Shown: positions 53,321-63,703 of the stretch, in pieces
How the letters are laid out: each line of letters begins with the position of its first letter
Position numbering within the stretch: position 1 is the first letter of the stretch
Assembly: GCA_019285755.1 (NCBI GenBank)
Contig: CP079103.1
Location: 4,216,001-4,280,000, forward strand
Direction of reading: 5' to 3'
Origin: Chitinophaga sp. E66
Lineage (GTDB): Bacteria; Bacteroidota; Bacteroidia; Chitinophagales; Chitinophagaceae
DNA length: 64,000 bases
Translations under genes and position numbers: made by a program
Notes under the pieces: generated by a model
Seen by the model: only the letters and a program-made list of their open reading frames with translations
Database searches by the model: none
What the model was told of the DNA's origin: nothing

Positions 53321-53983
53321 TCACAGGGCTTTCTGCCCCTGCAGCCATTTCACCCAGGCCGCGTATGCAATGGGCGTAAGGTGAATGCCATCCCCGTGTA
53401 TTCCGCTTTCAACTCTCCGCTTTCATCTGCCGCCCATTCGTGCAGGTTTAAGTAAGGGCAACCGGATTCCTTTGCTAATGCGGCAATCCCTGCATTGAGC
53501 GATTTCACCTTCCCGGCCTTGTTCTTCAGGTAGGCGGGCAGTTTATTCTCATGCATGGGCAATACGCTCTGCACGTATATTATCGTTTTCGGAAGGGCGG
53601 TCTTGAGTCGTTCCAGGATGCGGCGGTAATTGGCAAGGATCACGTTTTCGGGAGACCACGTCCCAGATCGTTAATACCGATGAGCAACATGATTTTAGCC
53701 GGCTTCAGGTCTATCACCCCATCCAGCCGGGCCAGCACACCGAAGGTATTATCGCCCCGATTCCGCGGTTGACGGTCTTTTTGCCGGGCAGCAATTCCGC
53801 CCATATCCCTCTTTCTGTAATGCTATTTCCGAGGAACACAATGGCGCCGCGTTGTTGCGGGAATGTCGCAAACAGGGCCATGCGGCCTTTGTAGTAGTCG
53901 TTATTGTAGGAGCTGTCTATCGTTTGCGCGCTTGCGCCGGTTGATAGCAGCAAACCCGCTGCCAGTAAGATTTTGTATTGCAT
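53321..53983 (-). CDS. Secreted SGNH/GDSL hydrolase
   Basis: Signal peptide MQYKILLAAGLLLSTGASA|Q. Block I FLGNSITERGIW has the nucleophile Ser; ARLDGVIDLKPAKIMLLIGINDLG covers the next blocks; EYTGDGIHLTPIAY carries the Asp/His pair. About 220 residues, typical for carbohydrate esterases acting on acetylated glycans. Base losses near 53745, 53660 and 53395. Confidence 0.88.
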
Positions 53984-53992
53984 GGTTAGAGA

Positions 53993-55853
53993 TTATGGCT
54001 GGATGTGACCGTCGAACCCGACGGGTATACTAAACGGTTGCAGGAAATGATCGGCCAGCACGGCCGCGCTTTCGCGGTTCAGGATGGTCTCCGGCGCAGG
54101 CGTTCCCGGCAGCGCCAGCTGGTGCCAGTTGTCTGACAGGATCTGTAAGGTGACAGACTTGCCGGCTTTATTACAGATCTCCAGGAAAGCGTTTACGGTC
54201 AGGGGATCGCCGGTAGCGCCCCACCATGTGCGAAGCTGGGAAGAACGGTCGCAGGCCATCTGCCAGCTCGAAACCCGAGACTTCCCTTAGCGGGTAAAAC
54301 CAGGTCTGGTTGGCCCACTGGTAAGGCACCCCGCTCCTTTGAGCACTCCCGCCGCGCCGATACGCTGAATAGCGGCAAAATGAGGGTTTTCTGCCGGCAC
54401 GTCGATGAAGGGCATGATGTAGGCCCGGCTGTCCAGCAGCGCCTGTTGGACGGCCCGTATGTCGATTTTTGATGGGTCCGTATTGTTACGAAGGGCTACT
54501 GCCGCGAGGGCCCCGGCGGCCTGCCCTATTCCCATAACCACAGGCTGCAGGCGTGTAGCGCCGTTCACGATGTTGGTAACGCCGATGCTTTTCTCCGCCA
54601 CGATGATGCCTTCCACGCTTTCCGGCACCAGCGAGCCCAGGGGCACGTTGTAGGAGGGCACTCTTATCTTCACGAAATCGATCTGCGGCGCATCAGTGTT
54701 TTTATCGTGGTGGTGATCGATGGTATAGTCGCCCACGGCCACGCCGGTTCGGTAAAGCGGCTGAGGCTGGTCGTAGGGTTTGGAAACGTGGTTCACGGTG
54801 AAGAGGGCTTTGCCGGTCACCCGCCGCGATTCGCGGTGGTAAGGGATCATGGGCAGCTTATCGGCCGTGGGAAACTCGTCGTCAGCCAGCCCAGTGCCGG
54901 AAGCCCAGTTCCGTTTGCAGGTAATAGATAAAGCGCAGGGTATGGAGTTTCGCGGCTTTGAGAGCTTCATCCCTTTCGGCAGGCGTTTTTTCGATGATAT
55001 TGAGATAGTAATCATTACCATGCCTGGGCCAGTTGATCATGTACTTTCCATTGGGCAGGCGGCCATAGCCCATCATCATGTCGCAATTATTCTTCGGTGC
55101 GTCGTAAGAGGCGGGGTCCGCGATGCCACAGCAGCGGCGGAAGGGCACGGGGTCGTAGCCCACGGGTTTGGGAATGGTCTTGTTGGCGCCTTTGCCGTAA
55201 TCTTTCAGCACGGCCACGTAGGTGAGATCCTGGATGATATCGTTGGCGGCCGCCGGGGCGAAGGATTCCCCGGTTTCGTCGCGGCTGTCCATCCCGATGC
55301 TATATTTCGCACCCGCTGCAGCCATCACATCTCCCAGTTCCGTTGCATCGATGACGAGGCGCGCGGTGATGTCCATGGATTGCTTGCCTTGTTTAACGGT
55401 AACGGTCCATAGTCCACCGGCCCGCCGGAGCGATACAAAGCGCGTATTGAAATCGATCCTTAGGTTAGGTTCCGCGGATGTCATCTGCCGGAGCAGCTGG
55501 TTACCCACATGCGGTTCGAAGAGGGTGTTGCTCACCCATCCCGTGGCCACTTTCTGCGGCCCGCCATAGTAATCGTATAATTTATTGCGGAACTCACCCC
55601 AAAGCCCTGAAGGCATACGGTGATTGCCATCTATGGCGGCTACGCCCGCGCTGGTGAGCATACCGCCCAGCCAGGTGGTTTCTTCTACGATGAGGGTTTT
55701 AACGCCCATACGGGCCGCCTGGATGCCGGCCATGGTGCCGCTGGCGCCGCCACCTACAATCAGAAGGTCGGCCTGCTGTTGCGCGGATAATAATACAGGG
55801 ATGAGCAGCATCCAGCCGGAAAGGCGGACTGCTTTACGGAGTTTGTTTGTCAT
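53993..55853 (-). CDS. Secreted FAD-dependent oxidoreductase (FAD_oxidored family)
   Basis: About 620 residues with signal peptide (VRLSGWMLLIPVLLSA|Q). DLLIVGGGASGTMAGIQAARMG binds FAD; EETTWLGGMLTSAGVAAIDGNH, RLVIDATELGDVMAAAGAKY and LGSLVPESVEGIIVAEKSIGVTN-type segments are those of the PF12831 family common in Bacteroidota secretomes. The last 120 residues look like an additional domain. Function unknown. Base losses near 54910, 54330 and 54255. Confidence 0.8.
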
Positions 55854-55948
55854 AAACGTGATCTGGGGCCTAAATAACAATAATTTTAAGCTAAACACAA
55901 CTGGTTTTTAATTTTTATTATAATGTTATTCCCTCATCTTCTGTCAAT

Positions 55949-56062
55949 CCTTCGGCCAACCTTCTACCATCCTTCGGCCATCCTTCGGCGAAGTATCGTC
56001 AAACCCTTGCCATTACTGAGCACCGCCGAAGGATGGCCGAAGGATCGCCGAAGGATGGCTGG
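55949..56062. repeat. Palindromic CCTTCGGC/GCCGAAGG repeat element
   Basis: A perfect 22-bp inverted repeat (55969-55990 with 56024-56045), each arm made of two ATCCTTCGGC-type units, flanked by extra copies at 55949-55956 and 56046-56062. It fills the gene-free region between two genes together with AT-rich DNA. It resembles a REP/MITE-like structure; no transposase is adjacent. Confidence 0.85.
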
Positions 56063-56226
56063 AGCACGCGTAGGCTTCAACGCCTGGTGAGTAAATACAT
56101 CAACATGAATATCAATTAGTTAGGTTAAACTGCCGCATAAGGGCCGGATAAGCACTGTTTCGCTGGCAGTTACTACCTGCAGAATCTACTCTCATCCATT
56201 TATATTTTTTTTTAAAAAGAATAGCT

Positions 56227-57512
56227 TTGTATCTTGATAGGATATTATCGGTTAAACTGAGGCAACACCACTTCCCAAAACGCATATATGGGTCAACCAA
56301 CTTTTTCGAAGAGCTGAACAATGAAAACATCGGCGGGGTAGCTTATAAGAATCTAAGTCTGAAGAAAAAAATACTGGCATTCCTCACGCAGCACAACGAC
56401 GCCACCATTGCGGACCTTGCGCGGGAGCTCAATGCTTCCACCCTAAAGTCACCCACCTGCTCAATGACCTGCTGCAGGAAGGGCTCGTTAACGACTACGG
56501 CAAGATAGACAGCACCGGCGGCCGAAAGCCCAACATCTACGGGATGGCGCCCGATGCAGGTTTTTTTGTCGGGGTGGAAGTAAAGAAGTTCCATATCAAT
56601 ATCGGCCTGCTCGACTTCAAGCAGAACCTCGTGCAAAGCGTGGAGAAGATCCCGTATGAATTGCAGAATACATCCGCTTCGCTGGATGAGCTTTGCCGTA
56701 TTATCTCGCAGTTCATTGACGACCTGCCGGTGAACCGGGAAAAGATCATGGGGATGGGCGTCAACCTCACCGGGCGTATCAACTACGCAACCGGGTACAG
56801 CTACAGCTTTTTCCACTTCAACGAAGAGCCTCTCAGCAAGGTGTTCGAGGCAAAGATCGGCATCCGTACCTTCCTGGAAAACGACTCCCGCGCCATGGCC
56901 TATGGCGAATTCAGCAGCGGAACCGTCAACCAGGAAAAAACGTCCTGTTCATAAACCTGGACCATGGCATCGGGCTGGGGATCCTCATCAACGGACAGCT
57001 ATACTACGGTAAATCCGGATTCGCCGGGGAGTTCGGGCATATCCCCTTCTTCAACAACGAACTTATCTGCCATTGCGGGAAGAAAGGCTGCCTGGAAACG
57101 GAAGCTTCCGGCCAGGCGCTCGTCCGCAACTTCCAGGAAAAACTGCGCGGCGGTTTCTCTACCGTGGTGATGCGCCAGCAAAAACAACCAGAACAGGTAA
57201 CGCTGGAAGACATCATCCAGGCCGCCAACCACGATGATACCCTGGCTATCGAACTGGTGGCGGAGATCGGGGAAAACTCGGGAAAGGCATCGCGGTGCTT
57301 ATTAATCTCTTTAATCCCGAACTGGTGATCCTCGGCGGCAGCCTCAGCACTACGGGCGACATCATCCGCCTTCCCATCAAATCCGCCATCAATAAATATT
57401 CACTCAGCCTTGTCAATAACGATACGCAACTGGTGTTGTCGAGACTGGGGAAAAAGCGGGCGTGATCGGCGCATGCTTGTTGGTGCGCAACAAGTTATTA
57501 TCACTTGCATGA
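56227..57512 (+). CDS. ROK-family transcriptional regulator (NagC/XylR type)
   Basis: About 428 residues. An N-terminal winged helix (KKKILAFLTQHNDATIADLARELN, LLNDLLQEGLVNDYG) is followed by a ROK sugar-kinase-like domain with LGILINGQLYYGKSGFAGEFGHIPF and the zinc motif CHCGKKGCLETEASG. ROK regulators control sugar genes in response to sugars. The start MYLDRILSVKLRQHHF at 56227 is probable. Base losses near 56450, 56935, 57280 and 57455. Confidence 0.87.
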
Positions 57513-57591
57513 GATGATTTTTATCTGCGTAATGCGTAAAACATTGTACATTTAAGGGCCAACTTTTGATTGAATATCTAGTGAGAATGCT

Positions 57592-58483
57592 ATGAAATCC
57601 GAACAGAACACCATGCCCTATTATGTTCTCGATGTGTTTACCAACGAACGTTTTAAAGGCAATCCCCTACCCGTGGTCGTAACCGGCAAACCGCTGGAAA
57701 CTACCCTCTATCAACAAATTTCCCGTGAATTCGGCTATGTGGAAACTTCTTTCATGCACTATTCGAAAGAAGATAAAGCCCTGCGCGTCCGTTCTTTCAA
57801 CCGACAGGGCCGGGAGATTTCAGGCGCCGGCCATAACCTGCTGGGCGCGGTATGCCTGGCCGTGCTGAAAGACATGAACGTGTTCCGCGTTCAGGAAGGC
57901 GTGCCGTCCGTCATCATGAAAGACAAGCGCGTACAGCTGCATATCGAAAACAACAGTAACGACCTCCCTTCATCGGCATGCTGCAGCAGCCCGCGCGCTA
58001 TGGCAACACGGTGCCCGCCGTTGATATTGCCGCCGCTTTGCGGCTGGAGCCGGAAGATGTACGGCTGTTCGACTGGCAGCCCACCGTCGTTATCACCGAA
58101 GTGCCGCACCTGATGGTACCCCTTCGTAATATCGACGCCCTGAACCGGGCCCGCCCGCCGGAAGCGCCCTTCAAAATATCGCCACGGGCTATGGCTTCCA
58201 CGGTTGTTATTGCTTCGTGATCACCGACAAGGATACGCCGCAGATCGCGCAGGCCCGCTTCTTCCATCCTAACGGAATCGAAGACGCCGCCACTGGCTCA
58301 GCCGCCGGCCCGCTGGGTGGATTCCTCTTCCAGAAAGGATACATGCACCGGGATAAGGATTACGCCGTATTACAGGGCGTCAAGCTGCAGCAACCCTCCA
58401 TACTGCGGTTGCGCGTCACCGGCGGCGGCATCTGGGTAAGCGGGGCATCTACCATCGTTATGGAAGGTATTTTACACGTCTAG
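57592..58483 (+). CDS. PhzF-family isomerase/epimerase-like protein
   Basis: About 297 residues in two beta-barrel halves. YYVLDVFTNERFKGNPLPVVV and the Glu in FGYVETSFM match the PhzF active site; AGHNLLGAVCLA and EDAATGSAAGPLGGFL are the other signatures. PhzF-like proteins isomerise or epimerise small metabolites; the substrate is unknown and there are no phenazine genes. Base losses near 57970 and 58180. Confidence 0.88.
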
Positions 58484-58505
58484 CTTTTGTGTATCTTGCA
58501 GTTAC

Positions 58506-59182
58506 ATGAGCATCCCTACCATGGACATGGAACTGTCAACCAAGATCGCACAACTGGAACTGGTCAGCGAAGATCTGCCCGCTGTTATCATCATACATAA
58601 TATTCAGACGCAAACCGTGGAGTATATGTCGCCCTGGGGCAACGCCTGCTCCGCACCAATCTGCAGGAACTGCGGGAAATGGGCATTGCTTATTTCCATC
58701 GCTTCTTCAATCCTGCCGAGATGGACGACTACGTACCCCGCATCATGCAAATGATCCAGGAGAACGGAGAACGGAATTTTGTGTCTTTCTTCCACCAGGT
58801 GCGGGCTACGCCGCAAGACGAATGGCAATGGTACCTCGGCGCCACGCGTATTTTCTTCCGCAACGCCGAAGGCCATCCCACGCATTGCATCACCTTTGCG
58901 CTCCCGGTTGAGCAGGCGCATTACATCAACCCGAAAGTGAACCGCCTGCTGGATGAGAACACTTTCCTGCGCGCCAACAAGCACATCTTCGCCGGGCTTA
59001 CGCACCGCGAAAAGGAAGTGCTGACGCTCATGGGCCTGGGCCGCAATTCCGCCGAGATGGCCGTACAGCTGAATATCTCCGAGAAAACGGTAGCCACGCA
59101 TCGCCGCAATATCAAGAACAAGCTGCACGCACAATCCAGTTACGACATCACACGCTTCGCACAGGCGTTCGACCTCATTTAG
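58506..59182 (+). CDS. LuxR-type HTH regulator with N-terminal PAS-like domain
   Basis: About 226 residues. A PAS-like part (AVIIIHNIQTQTVEYMSPWG, EWQWYLGATRIFF) precedes a LuxR/GerE HTH: LTHREKEVLTLMGLGRNSAEMAVQLNIS, EKTVATHRRNIKNKL. Twenty-two bp after phzF and close to the transporter gene, it may respond to a small ligand and act on this operon. One base is missing near 58640 (SPWGQRLLRTNLQEL). Confidence 0.85.
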
Positions 59183-59216
59183 GTTTCAGGGGAGCGGAGA
59201 ATGTTTATATTGTGAC

Positions 59217-60526
59217 ATGACTGCTTCCTTCATCCGGTATTGCTGTCGCTGGCGGCAGGTATCGGCCTGATCGTATTGCTGACGGTAAAATTCCGCGTTC
59301 ACGCATTCTTCGCGCTATTCCTCGCCTGCTTTGCCGTAGGGCTGGGCGTTGAACTCCCCTTTCCGAAAATAATTTCCGTGATGAAAGAAGGTTTCGGGCA
59401 TATCATGCAGAGCCTGGGCTTCATCATTGTGCTGGGCACCATGCTCGGCGTGATCCTCGAACATACCGGCGCCACCCGCGTGATGGCTGCCGCCATCCTG
59501 AAGCTGGTAGGTGAAAAAGAGCCGCCACCGCCATGGGGATCACGGGCTTCATCGTAGGCCTGCCTATTTTCTGCGACAGCGGATATATCGTACTGAGCGG
59601 ACTCAACCGTTCGGTATCCGGAAGAAGCGGCGTGCCGCTGCTGGTAATGTCCGTTTCGCTGGCATCGGGGCTGTATGCCGTACACTGCCTCATTCCCCTC
59701 ACCCGGGCGCAACCGCCGCCGCAGGCACCATCGGGGCGGATATTGGCAGGCTCATGCTAATGGGTACAGCAGTTGCCGTGCCCGCCGCCATCGCAGGCTG
59801 CTGGTGGGCTACGTGGATGGGCAAACGAGTAGCGGAGACGTACCGCACGATGCCCATGAAGACGAGCCACTGCCAAACATGCCCGCCTGGAAAGCATTGT
59901 TGCCCATCGCCGTGCCCATCCTACTCATCGCTCTGGGCGCATTTACGAAAATGCAGCATGGGTCGGGGTTCCTGCAGGTCCTTGGCGATCCTGTAATTGC
60001 CCTGTCTGTCGGAGTGTTGCTTGCCTTATGGACCGGCACTGGCTGGAAGAAAGCGGAAGTAAGCCGCCTCATGCTGGAAGCATCCGAAAAAGCGGGCGGC
60101 ATCCTCGTCATCATCGGCGCCGGCGGCGCATTCGGCGCCATCCTCGCCACCACCGATCTGGGAACTCACCTCTCCGACGCATTGCCTTTGGCGCAACTTG
60201 GGTTGTTCTTTCCCTTCCTCCTGGCCGTATTGCTGAAAACGGCGCAGGGCTCTTCCACCGTAGCCATCATAACGGCGGCGGCCATCGTAGGGCAACTACT
60301 GCCCCGGCTGGGGCTCGACAGCGAACAGGGCCGCCTGCTCTGCATGTTGGCGCTGGGCGCAGGGAGCATGTCCATCTCCCACGCCAACGACGCCTACTTC
60401 TGGGTGATCAGCAAGTTCTCTGGACTGGAAATGCAGCCCATGCTCAAAGTCTATTCCGTAGCCACGCTGCTGATGGGGATCACCGCCTTCCTGGCGGTAC
60501 TGGCGCTGTCTGCCATGACGATGTAA
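59217..60526 (+). CDS. GntP-family gluconate:H+ symporter
   Basis: About 437 residues, twelve or more membrane segments. FALFLACFAVGLGVELPFPKII, FGHIMQSLGFIIVLGTMLGVILEHTGATRVMA and FCDSGYIVLSGL are GntP/GntT signatures. It imports gluconate or another hydroxy acid with protons. Base losses near 59510 and 59700. Confidence 0.9.
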
Positions 60527-60567
60527 ACCGGAAACCGTAATTTTGACTTCCCGAAACGGAAACTATT

Positions 60568-61260
60568 ATGACGAATATCACAACGATCGCCTTCGACGCC
60601 GACGATACATTATGGGTCAACGAACCCTACTTCCAGGAAACCGAACAGAAATGCTGCGCCCTCCTCGAAGACTACCTGCCCCATCACACCGTGTCCCAGG
60701 AACTATTCCGCACCGAAATGCAGAACCTCCCGCTCTACGGCTACGGGGTAAAGGCATTTATGCTCTGTATGATCGAAACCATCCTCCGCGTATCCAACAA
60801 CACCGCCAACCCTGAAGTGTTGCACAAAGCCCTGGAATACGGTAAAGAGTTACTGGCCAAACCCGTAGAACTGCTGGAAGGCGTGGAAGATGTATTACAG
60901 TCGCTCAAAGGGCACTACCGCCTGGTTGTAGCCACCAAAGGCGATCTGCTCGACCAGGAGCGGAAACTTGTGAAATCAGGCCTTTCGCATTACTTCCATC
61001 ATATTGAGATCATGAGTGAAAAAGGTGAAAAGGACTATAATAAGCTCCTCCGCCACCTCGACTGCCAGCCGGAGAACTTCCTCATGATCGGCAACTCGCT
61101 CAAATCCGATGTGCTGCCCGTGCTGGCAATCGGCGGCCATGCTATCCATATTCCCTATCATACGACCTGGGCTTATGAGAAGATCGATCACAACGTGGAG
61201 CATGAAAACTTCCGGCAGGTGATCGCCATTCCCGAAATTTTACCGCTTCTCCTTACATGA
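60568..61260 (+). CDS. HAD-superfamily hydrolase
   Basis: Intact, 230 residues. Nucleophile motif AFDADDTLWVNE, motif II VVATKGD, the Lys in KGEKDYNKLL and motif IV MIGNSLKSDVLPVLA. Phosphatase of unknown substrate. Its stop ATGA overlaps the start of the next gene. Confidence 0.92.
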   Translation: MTNITTIAFDADDTLWVNEPYFQETEQKCCALLEDYLPHHTVSQELFRTEMQNLPLYGYGVKAFMLCMIETILRVSNNTANPEVLHKALEYGKELLAKPVELLEGVEDVLQSLKGHYRLVVATKGDLLDQERKLVKSGLSHYFHHIEIMSEKGEKDYNKLLRHLDCQPENFLMIGNSLKSDVLPVLAIGGHAIHIPYHTTWAYEKIDHNVEHENFRQVIAIPEILPLLLT

Positions 61261-61880
61261 AAAAGCAGCTGGATATTGCACACTGGGCGCGAAGGGAACA
61301 CTTCGCGTTCTTCCGCCGGTTCGAGGAACCTTTCTTCGGCGTTACCGTAGATATGGATGTTACGGCAGCATATGACGCCGCCAAAGCGGCGGGGCATTCG
61401 TTCTTCCTGCATTACCTGCATTGCTCGCTGGCGGCAGCCAACGAAACGGAGCCCTTTCGCTACCGCATCTCCGGCGACGATGTATGGATATATGACCAGG
61501 TTCATGCCTCTCCTACCATCAACCGGCCCAACGGTACTTTCGGATTCGCCTATATGGACTACCATCCCCAACTGAAAGATTTCATTTCCGTGGCCACGAA
61601 GGAGATTGAACGGGTGCAGGCATCAGAAGGCCTGGTGCCGGCTGTCTCAGGAGAGAATGTTATTCATTATTCCTCGCTTCCCTGGATATCGTTTACCGGC
61701 ATTTCCCACGCCCGAAGCTTCTCCTATCCTGATTCCTGCCCAAAGATATCTTTCGGCAAAATGACGGAAAAAGAAGGCCGCCGCGTGATGCCCGTATCGG
61801 TGCACGTGCATCATGCCCTGATGGACGGATACCATGTATCGCTGTTCCTGGAACGGTTCCAGGGGAAACTTAATACATAA
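61257..61880 (+). CDS. Chloramphenicol acetyltransferase-like (CatA family)
   Basis: Intact, 207 residues, the normal CAT length. HVHHALMDGYHVSLFLERFQ carries the catalytic HxxxDG motif; RREHFAFFRRFEEPFFGVTVDMD and SLPWISFTGISHA are family segments. It may acetylate chloramphenicol or an unrelated hydroxyl substrate. Being coupled to a HAD gene in an otherwise metabolic cluster argues that it may not be a recent resistance acquisition. Confidence 0.85.
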   Translation: MKKQLDIAHWARREHFAFFRRFEEPFFGVTVDMDVTAAYDAAKAAGHSFFLHYLHCSLAAANETEPFRYRISGDDVWIYDQVHASPTINRPNGTFGFAYMDYHPQLKDFISVATKEIERVQASEGLVPAVSGENVIHYSSLPWISFTGISHARSFSYPDSCPKISFGKMTEKEGRRVMPVSVHVHHALMDGYHVSLFLERFQGKLNT

Positions 61881-61909
61881 AAAAGCCTGTCCGAACAGAC
61901 AGGCTTTTT
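61880..61909. terminator. Bidirectional intrinsic terminator
   Basis: AAAAGCCTGTC / GACAGGCTTTT with a 6-nt loop and A- and T-runs on the two sides, between two converging genes. Confidence 0.92.
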
Positions 61910-61927
61910 CCTTCTTCATAAGCATAA

Positions 61928-62550
61928 TCAGACTTTGCCGAATATTCTTTCGTTGGCGATGCTGATTTCGTCGCCCGAAATGGTATGCCCCATGTTGGGA
62001 TATATCTTGATAAAAATATCGGCATTCAGATCTTTATACACAGATTCCGTTTCATGTACGCGCTTAACCGGCACATGCATATCAGGATCGCTGCTGCCGA
62101 TGAATACCGGCGCCTGCGCAAAATCGCCTGTATAATTGGAACGATGCACATGATCACCGATGAGCCCCCGGTGAAAGCCGCGATGCCGCCGTATCGTACC
62201 GCGTGGCGTGCGGCGAACTCCAGCGTGAGGCAAGCGCCTTGTGAGAAACCCGTCAGGTATATGCCGCTGTGCGGGATGCCGGCATCGAGCACGTCCTGCA
62301 CGGTGGCAGCCAGTATATCGATAGCGGAGGAGAGCCATGGCTCATTGTCTTCCTGCGGCATGAGGAACGAATGCGGGTACCAGGTATTCCCGGTAGCCTG
62401 CGGCGCCAGCAGTGCAAAGTCGCCCACGGCCAGCAGCGGCGCCAGCGTCAGGATATCCTCGGCCGAGCCTCCGCGCCCATGCACCAGGATGAGCGCGCGG
62501 GAGGCCTGTTTGAGCGGAGTGCCGGAAGTGATGATCTTTTTGGTGTGCAT
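61928..62550 (-). CDS. Phospholipase/carboxylesterase family hydrolase (MhqD-like)
   Basis: About 207 residues. ALILVHGRGGSAEDIL, nucleophile Ser in LTGFSQGACLTLEF, Asp in IGSSDPDMHVP and His in YPNMGHTIS. Small cytoplasmic esterase. Next to a ring-cleaving dioxygenase gene it resembles the MhqD/MhqO pairing known from quinone resistance in Bacillus. A base loss near 62165 splits it. Confidence 0.87.
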
Positions 62551-62571
62551 ACCTCGAAGTTACGATCGGTT

Positions 62572-63517
62572 TTAACGGAAATTATCAAGCTGAACAGAAA
62601 CCTTTGGCAGCGAAGCCAGCAGCTCCGCCCGCATGGGCTCGTACTGCGGCGGCAGCTTGAGCTCCTCCCGAGATGATCCGCCGCCTCATCGACCGCGAAT
62701 CCCGGTCCCGCCGTTGCTATCTCGAACAATACTCCTCCCGGCTCGCGGAAGTAGATGGAGGTAAAATAGTTCCGGTCAAGAATAGGCGTGGGATTGAAGG
62801 ATTGCTCCATCAGCTTGCTGCGCACTGCCGTCTGCGAATTGCGGTCGGGCGTTGCGAAAGCGATGTGATGCACGGTGCCGCCGCCACTGAGCCCCGCAGG
62901 CTGTCGGGCGAGCACAGCACGTCTATATAGTTCCCCGGCGCATCGGTGGCCGCAAAGCGGAAACGGTTCTCATGTTCAGAAATGAGGGTATGGTCGAGCA
63001 GACTGGTCAGCAGATCGGCTGTCTTTTCATACCCCTCTTCCCATATCTCGGCGGAAAAGAATCCGCGGATGGAATGCTCCAGTGGAATGTGGCCATATGA
63101 AAACGGCGGGCGGGCATCAGCATCGGTGAATACCAGTTCGAGCCCCATGCCGTCGGGGTCGTCGAAATAGATAAAGGTTTCCCGAAGCGTTCCTGAGGTG
63201 GTTTAGCGTTCACCTTGAAGCGCTGCAGCCGGGATATCCAGTAATCCAGCGAAGCTGTGGGGACGGAGAATGTCGTCGTATTGAGCATTCCTTTTCCCCT
63301 CCTGCCTTTCATTATGCCTTCGAAAGGGAAAAAGTGAGAATGCTGCCGGGCGCGCCGGCTTCGTCGCCATAATAGAAATGATATACGTCTGGCGCATCGA
63401 AATTAACGGTTTTCTTCACGAGGCGTAGACCCAGGATGCCGCAATAAAAGTCGATGTTCCTTTGGAACCGTCGCACATAGCGGTAATGTGGTGTATGCCG
63501 GTAACAAGTTGTTGCAT
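62572..63517 (-). CDS. Ring-cleaving dioxygenase, VOC superfamily (MhqO/MhqA-like)
   Basis: About 315 residues with two glyoxalase/VOC modules. GIHHITAMCDGSKGNIDFY starts the first, with LELVFTD further on; the second starts TVHHIAFATPDRNSQ and ends FREPGGVLFEIAT. The His/Glu metal ligands are in these segments. It probably opens hydroquinone or catechol rings with oxygen and iron. The gene ends 22 bp before the esterase. Base losses near 63450, 63310, 63200, 62905 and 62660. Confidence 0.85.
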
Positions 63518-63703
63518 GACAAAGATTTTGAACCCCAAATGTAATGTAGCCGCTGCCGGTGGCGTAGGACAGATGGTGGGAATTGATGCCTTGCCGGTAA
63601 CGTCTATGATAAACACCGATCTGGAAGTTTTGTTTTGCAAAGAATCGTGATTTACACTATTTTCGGCACCTCATAACCATGCCTAATACCATTTTACCCA
63701 TTT

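Noticed and set aside
55949..56062. CRISPR array or attachment site
   Set aside because: There are no regular spacers and no integrase or tRNA nearby; a REP-like palindrome explains it better.
57592..58483. Phenazine biosynthesis
   Set aside because: Only a PhzF-like protein is present; no other phenazine gene occurs in the window.
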